From Treponema maltophilum ATCC 51939 (GTDB lineage: Bacteria > Spirochaetota > Spirochaetia > Treponematales > Treponemataceae), in NCBI RefSeq assembly GCF_000413055.1, contig NZ_KE332518.1, positions 683,583-747,582 of the forward strand: a stretch of 64,000 nt of DNA. The letters run 5' to 3'. Below the pieces are notes generated by a model. The model saw nothing but the letters and a program-made list of their open reading frames with translations. It had not been told where the DNA came from and searched no databases. Below are positions 16,473-24,809 of this stretch, piece by piece (within the stretch, counting starts at the first letter, position 1; the number at the start of each line of letters is the position of its first letter). The translations under genes and the position numbers were made by a program.

Positions 16473-16739
16473 TCAATTTAAATCTAGTGCATCATTTGCA
16501 GCTTCACGAAGTTCATCTTCTGTAAGAGAGGAATTTTTTCTCGCTTGGTCGCCTTTCGAGATTTTATATTCTCCATTTCAGTATGCCAATCACTTCATTC
16601 TTCTTTTGTTAACCTGCGCCCTAATTTATTTTCTATTTCACTTCTTATCTTTCCGGTATGTCCGATCTTCATGCACTTTTTTAGATTTACTATTAATAAT
16701 ACTTTGTTTTACTGTATCTAATAAATTTTTGGCATCATA
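16473..16739 (-). pseudogene. Frameshifted fragment of an unknown gene
   Basis: Protein-like stretches occur in different minus-strand frames: YDAKNLLDTVKQSIINSKSK from 16739, then GHTGKIRSEIENKLGRRLTKE, then SLTEDELREAANDALDLN ending in TGA at 16473-16475. A stop lies immediately upstream of the first stretch. The order suggests the C-terminus of a larger protein, possibly a variable effector domain, broken by at least two frameshifts. The identity is not recognised. Confidence 0.5.
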
Positions 16740-16809
16740 CTAGAGCAGTACTCTTTTGTCAATGTTTTATCTATAGTTATGCAAATCGTTATATTACGGA
16801 AAGATACCC

Positions 16810-17958
16810 TTATTTGCCGCCGACGGCGATGCGGAAGCCAATATAATTGTACGCTTCGCCGGGATTGTACGCGTAGCGGTCGGCGGCGTATAAAAAGGCC
16901 GCATAGGGGCTCCAGCTTCCGCCGCGGCATACCCGGTCGTTTCCGTATACGGGACCGGCCGGTCTGTCCGTTTCGTCGGCTTTGTATACGCCGAACCAAT
17001 CCCAGCAAAACTCGAGCACGTTACCGCTCATGTCGTATATGCCCGAGGCGTTTGCTTTGCCGCTTCCGCTCACGCTTGTCGGGCCGAGCACGCTCCCGGC
17101 CGTTGCGACGTTTGCCGTTCCCGGATACAAAAAATACGGCAGGATTATCTGTTCGCCGGATTTTTGCTCGGTGTGTTCAAAAAAGCGCTTGCGCGCTTGT
17201 TGTGCGGCTTCCTGCACGCTTTCGGCATCCCATGCGGCGCCGGATACGCGGTTGCCGGCCGTAAAGCTTTGTTTACCCTCTCTTCCCCGTATTTTGCGCG
17301 CGGCGTATTCCCATTCGGTTTCGCTCGGAAGACGGAATCCGTCCGCGTTCCAATCGCATTCGGCCAAATCGATTTCGGCGGCGTTCGAAGCGTCGCGCAG
17401 CACCTTTCCTTTGTAGGTGTAGCAGGGGCTGCGGTTTTCCAATTCGCTGAACGCATTGCACCATACGATCGCATCGCGCCAGCTGATATTCGTTACCGGC
17501 TGATACCGGCCGTCTTCGGACGGTTCGCGGCCGCGCCTTCCCGCCGAACCTTCCTGACCCGGGTTTGGGAACACGTAGCCCAACAGATTTTCGGCTTTGA
17601 TGCGTACTTCGTACCACAACGAATAAGTTGTTTCGTATTTGTTTATATAAAAAGGTTTTACGCGGCGCTCGGCCGTTACCGACTGGACGTTTTCGCCGAT
17701 GATAAAACGGTCTCCTTTTTCGGCCATTTTTACGAGCGAAATCATCGTGTTTTTTATGTCGTCGGAAATGCCCTTTTGCCCACCTTCCTGCGCAAAGACA
17801 AGCGAAGCGGAACATGCCGCAAAATGCGCACCCGAAAATACGGCGGGAAAAAATACCGCAAAAAGAGCGATAACGCAAGCCGCCCGCACGGCGCGGAATT
17901 CCCGCTGAGGCTTTATCGATTTTATCGTTTTCATCGATTTTGTCGTTCGCTCGTTCAT
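16810..17958 (-). CDS. Formylglycine-generating-enzyme / sulfatase-modifying factor domain protein
   Basis: 382 residues. A hydrophobic N-terminal segment (about 28-50) acts as signal peptide or anchor. The SUMF1/FGE-sulfatase fold covers about 80-380: FYINKYETTYSLWYEV, PVTNISWRDAIVWCNAFSE, RLPSETEWEYAAR, DMSGNVLEFCWDW, RVCRGGSW and a final YIGFRIA. Family members include true formylglycine enzymes and lectin-like or ergothioneine-type relatives; no sulfatase is seen nearby, so the biochemical role is open. Its ATG overlaps the stop of corA by 4 bp, so the two are translationally coupled. Confidence 0.88.
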   Translation of the reverse strand: MNERTTKSMKTIKSIKPQREFRAVRAACVIALFAVFFPAVFSGAHFAACSASLVFAQEGGQKGISDDIKNTMISLVKMAEKGDRFIIGENVQSVTAERRVKPFYINKYETTYSLWYEVRIKAENLLGYVFPNPGQEGSAGRRGREPSEDGRYQPVTNISWRDAIVWCNAFSELENRSPCYTYKGKVLRDASNAAEIDLAECDWNADGFRLPSETEWEYAARKIRGREGKQSFTAGNRVSGAAWDAESVQEAAQQARKRFFEHTEQKSGEQIILPYFLYPGTANVATAGSVLGPTSVSGSGKANASGIYDMSGNVLEFCWDWFGVYKADETDRPAGPVYGNDRVCRGGSWSPYAAFLYAADRYAYNPGEAYNYIGFRIAVGGK

Positions 17959-18953
17959 CGCCCACTCCTGTTTTTATGTTTTTCTTTGCCGCGGTTTTTC
18001 GGATGGTGCGGCGGATCGGGGCGGTCGGAAAGCAATCGCTGCGCAATAAAGCCGGTGAGCAAACACAGCGCACTGATAATAGCCGTTCCCAGCCAGCCCG
18101 AATTCGAAAAGGGCAGGGGAACGTTCATGCCGAAAAAACTGACGATAAAGGTCGGAACCATAAAAATGAGCGAAATAACGGTTAAGCGCTTCATGACGAT
18201 GTTCAGGTTGTTTGAGATAACCGAAGCGAACGCATCCATCATGCCCGAAAGAATGTCGCTGTATGTGTCGGCCATTTCGATAGCCTGCCGGTTGTCTATG
18301 GCGACGTCTTCGAGCCAATCTTTGTCTTCTTCGTCCAAATTGAGCGTGCGGGTTTTGCTTATTTTTTCGAGCAAAATCTGATTGCTTTTAAGCGAAGTCG
18401 TAAAAAACACAAGCGATTTTTCAAGGTTCAAAAGCAAAATCAATTCGTTGTTGCGGATCGAGCGCTCAAGCTGGCTTTGAATTGTCGTGGAGCGCCGGTT
18501 TATTTCTTTCAGATAACGCAAAAAGGTGATGTCCGAGCGGCTTAAAATGCGTACGATAAAGGCGGGAAAGTCAGAAAGCGTTAAATCGCGTATGCGGTTT
18601 TCGGCTATGTCTTTTAAAACTTCGCAGTCCGTCCAGCAAATGGTGATAACCGTTCCCGGGTACAAAATAATGCCGAGCGGAACCGTAAAATAGCTTATAT
18701 CGTTGTCGGCGATAAAAACCGGCAAACGCAAAATAATCAGCGTGTAATCGTCTTCGCGTTCAATGCGCGACAATTCATCCTGGTCGAGAATATCGAGAAT
18801 GTGTTCCTGTTGGATTTTATAATCTTCTTCGAGGATTCTGATGTCTTCGCGGGTTACCGAACGCGCGTCCACCCATTTATTAAGATCGGGCGTAAGTTCA
18901 TCTTCGGAACGTTGAACGAGTTTTCCTTTTTCCTGCTGCCAAAACGTTATCAT
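17955..18953 (-). CDS. corA: CorA family magnesium/cobalt transporter
   Basis: 332 residues: a cytoplasmic N-terminal domain, a long helical neck and two C-terminal membrane helices. The signature GMN at the end of TM1 (FIVSFFGMNVPLPF) forms the selectivity filter of the pentameric channel. The ATG at 18951-18953 is preceded by AGGAGG with 9-nt spacing; an upstream extension to 19049 has no support. The downstream SUMF gene overlaps by 4 bp. Confidence 0.93.
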   Translation of the reverse strand: MITFWQQEKGKLVQRSEDELTPDLNKWVDARSVTREDIRILEEDYKIQQEHILDILDQDELSRIEREDDYTLIILRLPVFIADNDISYFTVPLGIILYPGTVITICWTDCEVLKDIAENRIRDLTLSDFPAFIVRILSRSDITFLRYLKEINRRSTTIQSQLERSIRNNELILLLNLEKSLVFFTTSLKSNQILLEKISKTRTLNLDEEDKDWLEDVAIDNRQAIEMADTYSDILSGMMDAFASVISNNLNIVMKRLTVISLIFMVPTFIVSFFGMNVPLPFSNSGWLGTAIISALCLLTGFIAQRLLSDRPDPPHHPKNRGKEKHKNRSGR

Positions 18954-19141
18954 GGGCCTGCCCTCCTGTGTACATAGAATAATATAAACGACTACTGCCG
19001 GGGTCGGAATCCATACGGCGCCTCCATGTACAATGAGATACAGGTCCACAAACCTGCACCGATTGTAACGTTCCGCAAAAAAAAAATCAATTGTTTTTCC
19101 TAAAATACTGTCACAACAAGCTCCTGCCCGCAGGCGAACAC

Positions 19142-19170
19142 TTGACTTATAAGAAAATCTTTTTTATTAT
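19142..19170 (+). promoter_or_regulatory. Promoter of the lolA-rodZ-rimO operon
   Basis: TTGACT (19142-19147), a 17-bp spacer and TATTAT (19165-19170), followed by GAGGAAAG and the ATG at 19194. Confidence 0.8.
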
Positions 19171-19193
19171 AGTTCAGCGAGGAAAGTATATAA

Positions 19194-19889
19194 ATGAAGA
19201 AAATCGTTTTCGGCGCGTTTTGCCTGCTGTGTATCGGTGCGCTTGCAAACGCGCAAACACCGATATTGACCGCCGGCGCTTTTTTTAAAACGGTATCCGA
19301 AAAATATGCTCAAATACAGGATTATGAAGCCGATATGGCCATAGCGGCCGGCAAAACGCGGATGCAGTCGCGCGTATCGTTTAAGCGCCCCAATTTGCTG
19401 CGCATAGATTTTTCAAATCCGGAAACGCAGGTAATCGTGTTTAACGGCGAACAGTTGACCGTCTACCTTCCGGGGCAGCGCTCGATATTGAGCCAGTCCG
19501 TAGAATCCGGTCGCCGCGAAAATGCCGCAAATCTTGCGACCCCCGACGGACTTGCTTTAATGCGCAGATATTATTCGATAGCCTACGAATCGGGGCAGGA
19601 GCCGGTTGCGCTCGATGAAAGCACCGCCGGGAGCGCATCGGAAGAAAAGGTTGTAAAATTGCTTTTATCGCGTAAAACGCTTTCGGAAGGTTTTCAGACA
19701 ATAAAACTTGCAATCGATCCTTCAACCCTGCTTATCCGCCGCGTCGAAGCGGTTTCCGCCGTCAGCAGAGAAGTATTCAAATTCGATTTTTCGAATTACG
19801 CGCTGAACCAGAATATTCCCGATACGCGCTTTTTGTACGACGCGCCTTCATCCGCCAATACGTATAATAACTTTTTGCTTACGGAATAA
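19194..19889 (+). CDS. lolA: LolA-like outer-membrane lipoprotein carrier
   Basis: 231 residues with a cleavable signal peptide (MKKIVFGAFCLLCIGALANA). The mature protein has the LolA half-barrel pattern: FFKTVSEKYAQIQDYEADM, then RMQSRVSFKRPNLLRIDFSNPE and VIVFNGEQLTVYLP. LolA ferries lipoproteins across the periplasm to the outer membrane. It is first in a tight run with rodZ, rimO and the helicase (14 bp to the next gene, then overlaps), so it shares their transcript. A paralogous role in another LolA-type carrier cannot be excluded. Confidence 0.85.
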   Translation: MKKIVFGAFCLLCIGALANAQTPILTAGAFFKTVSEKYAQIQDYEADMAIAAGKTRMQSRVSFKRPNLLRIDFSNPETQVIVFNGEQLTVYLPGQRSILSQSVESGRRENAANLATPDGLALMRRYYSIAYESGQEPVALDESTAGSASEEKVVKLLLSRKTLSEGFQTIKLAIDPSTLLIRRVEAVSAVSREVFKFDFSNYALNQNIPDTRFLYDAPSSANTYNNFLLTE

Positions 19890-19903
19890 AACGGGAGTTT
19901 TGA

Positions 19904-21007
19904 ATGGAAAGTTTCGGCGCGATTTTGCGCAAAAGAAGAGAAGAAAAAAATATCGCTTTGGATACCGTTTCGCGCGATACGATTATATCGAAGCAGTATT
20001 TGGAAGCATTGGAAAACGAAAATATCGATATTTTCCCCGGCGACACCTATGTAACGGGTTTTTTGCGCAACTACAGCGAATATTTGGGCTTGGACAGCGC
20101 GTACCTTATAAAGCTGTTTCAGGGCAAAAGGATGCAGGAATCTCCCGTTCCCGAAAATCTGATTATCAAACGGCACATAAACAAAAAAGTTTTGGCGGCC
20201 GCCGTTTCGCTCGGCGTGTGCCTGCTTGCGCTTTGTACGTTTTTAATCGTTTATTATTCGGTTATAAAACCGAATAATAAAAAATATACGGCGGTCGATT
20301 TAAAAAAAGAAAACGGGCAGTCTTATACCGTATCCACCGTGCCGCTGCAGCGCCGTCTGTACAAAAAAGATACGATTATCGTGCCGCTTGCCGAAAATCC
20401 CGTTGTGCTGACGGTGGACGGAACTTTAAATAAACTTACTTTAAAAACGCCGATCGGCGTTCAATACGTCGAATTGGGCGAAGAACTCGAAATGGATGTG
20501 GACGGTTCGGGAAGGCCCGATATCGTTGTATTTTTATCCGATATTTCCAAAGATAAAGAGGATGCCGGAGCCGAAGTGCGCATGTTTGCAAAAGCGGGAA
20601 ATGAAATCGCGCTTGCCGATGAAACGGCAAATGCCGGAGCGGTTGCGGTCGAATCCGGCGAAGCGCTGAAAGACGGCACAAAGTATAAACTGATTTTGCA
20701 GGATAACCGCGCGTATCCGTTTACGATAACGGCAAGCTTCAGAGGCGTGTGTTTGTATCGTTACAAAAGCGACCGGAACCAAAGCGTCGAAAATCTTTTA
20801 ACGTCGGGCGATACGCTTAAAGTGTCCGCTCAAAGCGCCTTGCGTTTGTGGATTTCGAATGCAAATACGGTAAAGATGCAGGTTACGGCCGAAGGCAAAA
20901 CCTACGATTTGGACATCGGGCGCCCCGGCCAAGTGCTGGTTGAAGATGTCCGCTGGATAAAAGAAGCCGACGGCACATACAAACTGACGGTATCGGAAGT
21001 TGACTGA
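19904..21007 (+). CDS. rodZ: RodZ-like helix-turn-helix membrane protein
   Basis: 367 residues. The N-terminal HTH_25 domain (about 5-75) reads FGAILRKRREEKNIALDTVSR and GDTYVTGFLRNYSEYLGLD; one membrane helix spans about 95-118, and a beta-rich extracytoplasmic domain (DUF4115 type) follows. RodZ links MreB to the cell-wall elongation machinery. GGGAG lies 7 nt upstream of the ATG, and the 3' end overlaps the rimO start. Confidence 0.85.
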   Translation: MESFGAILRKRREEKNIALDTVSRDTIISKQYLEALENENIDIFPGDTYVTGFLRNYSEYLGLDSAYLIKLFQGKRMQESPVPENLIIKRHINKKVLAAAVSLGVCLLALCTFLIVYYSVIKPNNKKYTAVDLKKENGQSYTVSTVPLQRRLYKKDTIIVPLAENPVVLTVDGTLNKLTLKTPIGVQYVELGEELEMDVDGSGRPDIVVFLSDISKDKEDAGAEVRMFAKAGNEIALADETANAGAVAVESGEALKDGTKYKLILQDNRAYPFTITASFRGVCLYRYKSDRNQSVENLLTSGDTLKVSAQSALRLWISNANTVKMQVTAEGKTYDLDIGRPGQVLVEDVRWIKEADGTYKLTVSEVD

Positions 21008-22511
21008 ACCGGCGGCTTCGGTAAAATCGTTTTATCTTGATCAGCACGGCTGTGCCAAAAATCAAGTTGACGGCGAACTTATTATTTCCCTGTTGGAAAA
21101 CAAGGGCTGGGTGCGGACGGAACGGCCCGAGTCGGCCCGCGTTATTATAATCAATTCATGCGGATTTATAGAAAGCGCAAAAAAAGAATCGCTGGACGCG
21201 CTTTTTTCGGCGCGCAAAGCGTATCCGGACGCGAAGATTATTCTTGCCGGCTGTCTTGCCGAACGCTATGCCGACGTTTTTAAACGGGATTTACCCGAAG
21301 CCGATGCGGTGTTCGGGAACGGCGATTTGAGCAAACTCGATTTTTTGATGGATGTGCTCGAAAAAGGTTTGCGCCCCGTCGTAAAACCCGAACAAAAAGG
21401 CGTATGTTGCGGAGAGCGCAAAGCGTTTTTGGGCTTCCCTTCTTCGGCCTATGTTAAAATTACCGAAGGCTGCAATAACCGCTGTTCGTTTTGCGCGATT
21501 CCGCTCATACGCGGCGTTTTGCGCAGCCGCAGCGCCGACGACATTGTAGACGAAATACGAGGCCTGCGCGATCGCGGCATATTCGAATTCAATTTAATCG
21601 GTCAGGATTTGGCGGCCTTCGGCCGCGACGGAGTTTCGGCAGGCGATTCGGCGAATGCTTTGTATTTTCAAAGTCCGAGCCCCTTGAGCCTTTTGCTGCA
21701 AAAAATAAGCAAGATAGAAGGCGATTTTTGGCTGCGCCTTTTGTACATTCATCCCGACCACTTTCCTTTAGATATTTTACCGGTTATACAGCGCGACAAG
21801 CGTATTTTGCCGTACTTCGATCTTCCGTTTCAGGCCGGGGATGAACGCATTATTCGCGCGATGAACCGCAGGGGCAGCCCCGATTCGTATTTGGAATTGT
21901 TGCAAAAAATCCGCGCGGCGCTGCCGGATGCCGTGCTGCGCACAACCTTTTTGTGCGGCTTCCCCGGCGAAACGGACGAAGAAGCCGAACATACGCTTTC
22001 GTTTTTGGAAAAATTACAGCCGCATTGGTCGGGCTGTTTTGCCTACAGCCGCGAAGACGATACGCCTGCCGCCTTATTGACTCACCGGGTGCCGGCAAAA
22101 ACCGTTAAAGAGCGTATCCGAAAAATGCAAAATGCTCAGGAAAACATAACGGCGTCCCTTTTGAGTTCTTATGTCGGAAAAGTGTGCAGCGTACTTATCG
22201 AAGAGGTTGTCGGCGAAGGCCCGGGCGGGCGCAGCGAAACTAAAGCCGGCAGCAAAAATAAAGCCGGCAGCGAAAATAAAGCCGGCAGCGAACGCGAAAA
22301 TGCGGACGGACACGAAGCCGAAGCGGAAGAACGTGAAAGCGACGGTTTGGCGCTCGGCCGCTGCGCCTTCCAAGCGCCGGAAGTGGACGGCATATGCGTT
22401 GTGCGCTTCGACAAAGAAAGCAAGGCGGCAAAGGACCTTGTGCCCGGCTCGGTTGTTTCCGTGCGCATAACCGGCGTGCGCGGAGTAGACGTTACGGGAG
22501 TGCTCGTATGA
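21000..22511 (+). CDS. rimO: Ribosomal protein S12 methylthiotransferase
   Basis: 503 residues with the three methylthiotransferase parts: an N-terminal UPF0004 domain (FYLDQHGCAKNQVDGE, Cys ligands also in NSCGFI and AGCLAERY), a radical-SAM core (EGCNNRCSFCAIPLIRG) and a C-terminal TRAM domain. The QHGCAKN wording and the S12-type core favour RimO over MiaB. It would start at TTG 21000, overlapping the rodZ stop by 8 bp; no ATG is available. The TRAM region is interrupted at about residues 407-450 by a charged low-complexity insertion that includes three copies of an 18-bp repeat. It overlaps the helicase start by 4 bp. Confidence 0.92.
   Translation: MTEPAASVKSFYLDQHGCAKNQVDGELIISLLENKGWVRTERPESARVIIINSCGFIESAKKESLDALFSARKAYPDAKIILAGCLAERYADVFKRDLPEADAVFGNGDLSKLDFLMDVLEKGLRPVVKPEQKGVCCGERKAFLGFPSSAYVKITEGCNNRCSFCAIPLIRGVLRSRSADDIVDEIRGLRDRGIFEFNLIGQDLAAFGRDGVSAGDSANALYFQSPSPLSLLLQKISKIEGDFWLRLLYIHPDHFPLDILPVIQRDKRILPYFDLPFQAGDERIIRAMNRRGSPDSYLELLQKIRAALPDAVLRTTFLCGFPGETDEEAEHTLSFLEKLQPHWSGCFAYSREDDTPAALLTHRVPAKTVKERIRKMQNAQENITASLLSSYVGKVCSVLIEEVVGEGPGGRSETKAGSKNKAGSENKAGSERENADGHEAEAEERESDGLALGRCAFQAPEVDGICVVRFDKESKAAKDLVPGSVVSVRITGVRGVDVTGVLV
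22241..22294 (+). repeat. Three tandem copies of an 18-bp repeat inside rimO
   Basis: Units at 22241-22258, 22259-22276 and 22277-22294, each TAAAGCCGGCAGC plus five variable bases, encode KAGSKN, KAGSEN and KAGSER. The unit length keeps the frame, so copy number could vary without killing the gene. Confidence 0.9.
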
Positions 22512-24808
22512 ACGCCGCCGAATACTTACGCGTGCTTAATCCCGAACAGCATGAAGCCGTCGTGCATGAAGGTTCTCCGCTTTTGATTTTGGCGGGCGCC
22601 GGCTCGGGAAAAACCCGTGTTATTACGACGAAAATCGCATACCTTATCGGTGAAAAAGGCTTTGATCCGCACTCGATTTTAGCGGTAACTTTTACGAAAA
22701 AAGCGGCAAACGAAATGGCCGAGCGCGCCCGCCTTTTGGAGCCGCGCGCCGAGTACACGCAAATCCGCACCTTCCACTCGTTCGGCGCGTGGTTTTTGCG
22801 CACCTTTGCAAACCGCGCGGGCTTGGAACCGAACTTTACCGTATACGACGACGACGATGCGGTTACGCTGCTTTCAAAGGCGGTGCCGACCTTGTCGCGC
22901 CAGCAAGCGTCTTCGGCCGCTCATAAAATATCTTTGGCAAAAGATTATTGCCTTTTCCCCGATTCTCCCGAATTGACGTCAATCGAAAGTGATCCTGATT
23001 TTCCGGCAATATACGAAGCATATCAAAAGCGACTTCGCGAAACGGGCAATGCCGACTTCGGCGATCTTATCATGCTTCCCGTGTGCGTTATGCGCGAGGA
23101 CGAGCATATCCGTTCTCAAATGCATTACCGTTTTAAAGTCGTTATGGTGGACGAATATCAGGATTCGAACGCCGCGCAATTTTTGCTTTTGCAGCAGCTC
23201 GCTTCGCCGGATACATACGTGTGCGTTGTGGGCGACGACGATCAGTCGATTTATAAATTCCGCGGCGCCGAAGTAAAAAATATTTTAACCTTTCAGGATC
23301 ATTTTCCCGGAACGAAAATCATCCGCCTTGAACGCAATTACCGTTCGGTCGCCCCGATCTTGGCGGCGGCGGACAATGTCGTGCGCAACAACAGCGAACG
23401 TTTGGGAAAAACGCTCAGCTCGGTGCGCGGGAAGGGCAAGCGCCCCGTCCTCGCTTTTTTGCCGACGCAAGACAGCGAAACCGCCTTTTGCGCCGAACTT
23501 ATTCAAAGCGCGCATAAGCAAGGCTGCCCCTACGCGGATTGGGCGGTACTCTACCGCACAAATGCCCAATCGCTCGGGTTTGAAACCGAGTTTTTGCACC
23601 GTAAAATTCCGTACACCGTTATCGGCTCCCTTAAATTTTACGAGCGCGAAGAAATCAAAGATATTCTCGCTTTTCTGGCCTTTATTGCAAACCCCAAAGA
23701 CGAGGTTGCCTTCCGCCGCATCGTCAACAAACCCGCCCGTTCGATAGGCAGCGTCAGTCAGGAAAAAATCGTCAACTTTGTGCGATCTCAAGCGCCCCTT
23801 TTGCCGTCTTCAGCCGGGGCGCCCGGGGGCGGGCATTCCGGCGGTCTTATTGAAGGTTGCCGCTTGTGCGCGTCTTTTTTATCGAAAAAAACGGCCGAAG
23901 CCGTGCAGGGTTTTGTATCGATTATCGATTCGCTTACCGCCTTTTTGGATGAGGGGCAAAACAACAGCGGCGGCCGAAGCGAAGATTCAGGCGATGAAAA
24001 CGATGCCGGCTCCGGTGCGGACAATTCGGCCGGCGAAAAGCTTTCGGTTTTTGTTGAAAAGATTATTCGGCTTTCGGGATTGAACGAATATTACAGCGCA
24101 CAGGACGAAATTGCCGGAACTCAAAAAACGGCGAACATGCAGGAATTGGCAAACAGCGCCGTTTTTTACCCGAAAACCCGTGCGGGCCTTTCGGATTTTC
24201 TCGACCATATTGAACTTGACCGCACGCTTGAAGCGGCCGACGAAAACGAAGCGCGTGATTCGGTAAATCTCATAACCTTACATAACACAAAGGGTTTGGA
24301 ATTCCCGCGTGTAATCATCACCGGGCTTGAGCGCGGCATTTTCCCCCGCACCGATAAATCGAACGAAGAAATCGAAGAAGAGCGGCGCTTGTTTTATGTA
24401 GGTATTACGCGCGCAAAAGACGAACTGTATATGACGTCGTGCGCAATGCGCAGGCTCTACGGCAAAACCGATTATACGGATCCCAGCCCCTTTTTATACG
24501 AGCTTAAAGGGAGCGGTATCGACGTTTTGGGAAAACCGCCGTACGGCTTTTCGCTTTCGCGTTCGGACGAAAGTTCGGAGCGCTCAAAATCTTTTACCGG
24601 TTCCGAATATCCTTCAAACCCGCTCGCATCGCGCTGGGCAAAGGGCGTCCGACTCTACCACGACGAATGGGGCTACGGTGTTATACAGTCCGCGCGCGGC
24701 AGCGAGCCGGACGATTACGTCATTACCGTCCGTTTTGAAAGCGGCGCCGAAAAAAGCTTTTTACCCAAATTTCAAGCGCACAGCTTAATGATTGTGAAGG
24801 ACGAATAG
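22508..24808 (+). CDS. UvrD/PcrA/Rep-type superfamily 1 DNA helicase
   Basis: 766 residues with the SF1A motifs in order: ILAGAGSGKTRVI (Walker A), VMVDEYQDSN (motif II), VVGDDDQSIYKFRGA (III), RLERNYRS (IV), LITLHNTKGLEFP (V) and FYVGITRAKDEL (VI). It unwinds DNA 3'-5' in repair and replication restart. The ATG at 22508 overlaps the rimO stop (ATGA). Two insertions rich in Gly, Ser, Asp and Asn lie at about residues 428-450 and 480-511, inside the 2B-like region. It ends one base before the convergent LRR lipoprotein gene with no terminator between. Confidence 0.94.
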   Translation: MNAAEYLRVLNPEQHEAVVHEGSPLLILAGAGSGKTRVITTKIAYLIGEKGFDPHSILAVTFTKKAANEMAERARLLEPRAEYTQIRTFHSFGAWFLRTFANRAGLEPNFTVYDDDDAVTLLSKAVPTLSRQQASSAAHKISLAKDYCLFPDSPELTSIESDPDFPAIYEAYQKRLRETGNADFGDLIMLPVCVMREDEHIRSQMHYRFKVVMVDEYQDSNAAQFLLLQQLASPDTYVCVVGDDDQSIYKFRGAEVKNILTFQDHFPGTKIIRLERNYRSVAPILAAADNVVRNNSERLGKTLSSVRGKGKRPVLAFLPTQDSETAFCAELIQSAHKQGCPYADWAVLYRTNAQSLGFETEFLHRKIPYTVIGSLKFYEREEIKDILAFLAFIANPKDEVAFRRIVNKPARSIGSVSQEKIVNFVRSQAPLLPSSAGAPGGGHSGGLIEGCRLCASFLSKKTAEAVQGFVSIIDSLTAFLDEGQNNSGGRSEDSGDENDAGSGADNSAGEKLSVFVEKIIRLSGLNEYYSAQDEIAGTQKTANMQELANSAVFYPKTRAGLSDFLDHIELDRTLEAADENEARDSVNLITLHNTKGLEFPRVIITGLERGIFPRTDKSNEEIEEERRLFYVGITRAKDELYMTSCAMRRLYGKTDYTDPSPFLYELKGSGIDVLGKPPYGFSLSRSDESSERSKSFTGSEYPSNPLASRWAKGVRLYHDEWGYGVIQSARGSEPDDYVITVRFESGAEKSFLPKFQAHSLMIVKDE

Positions 24809-24809
24809 T

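Larger units (their letters stand above)
15260..16809. other. AT-rich decayed island
   Basis: This 1.55-kb interval is visibly richer in A and T than the genes on both sides and holds no intact housekeeping gene. It contains an IS256-type transposase remnant, one lipoprotein gene, a 45-codon ORF and a frameshifted gene fragment, each listed separately. I see nothing interpretable in 15260-15371, 15536-15664 (apart from a small GCGGGA/TCCCGC hairpin near 15588-15604) and 16121-16324. Confidence 0.7.

Noticed and set aside
16810-17958. True formylglycine-generating enzyme for a sulfatase
   Set aside because: No sulfatase gene is present in the window and this family contains many non-FGE members, so only the domain is called.
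17164-18381. 405-codon plus-strand frame
   Set aside because: It runs antisense across both the SUMF-type gene and corA; the translated text is rich in Arg, Phe and Cys, as in shadow frames.
22241-22294. CRISPR-like repeats
   Set aside because: The three units are contiguous without spacers and lie in frame within rimO.
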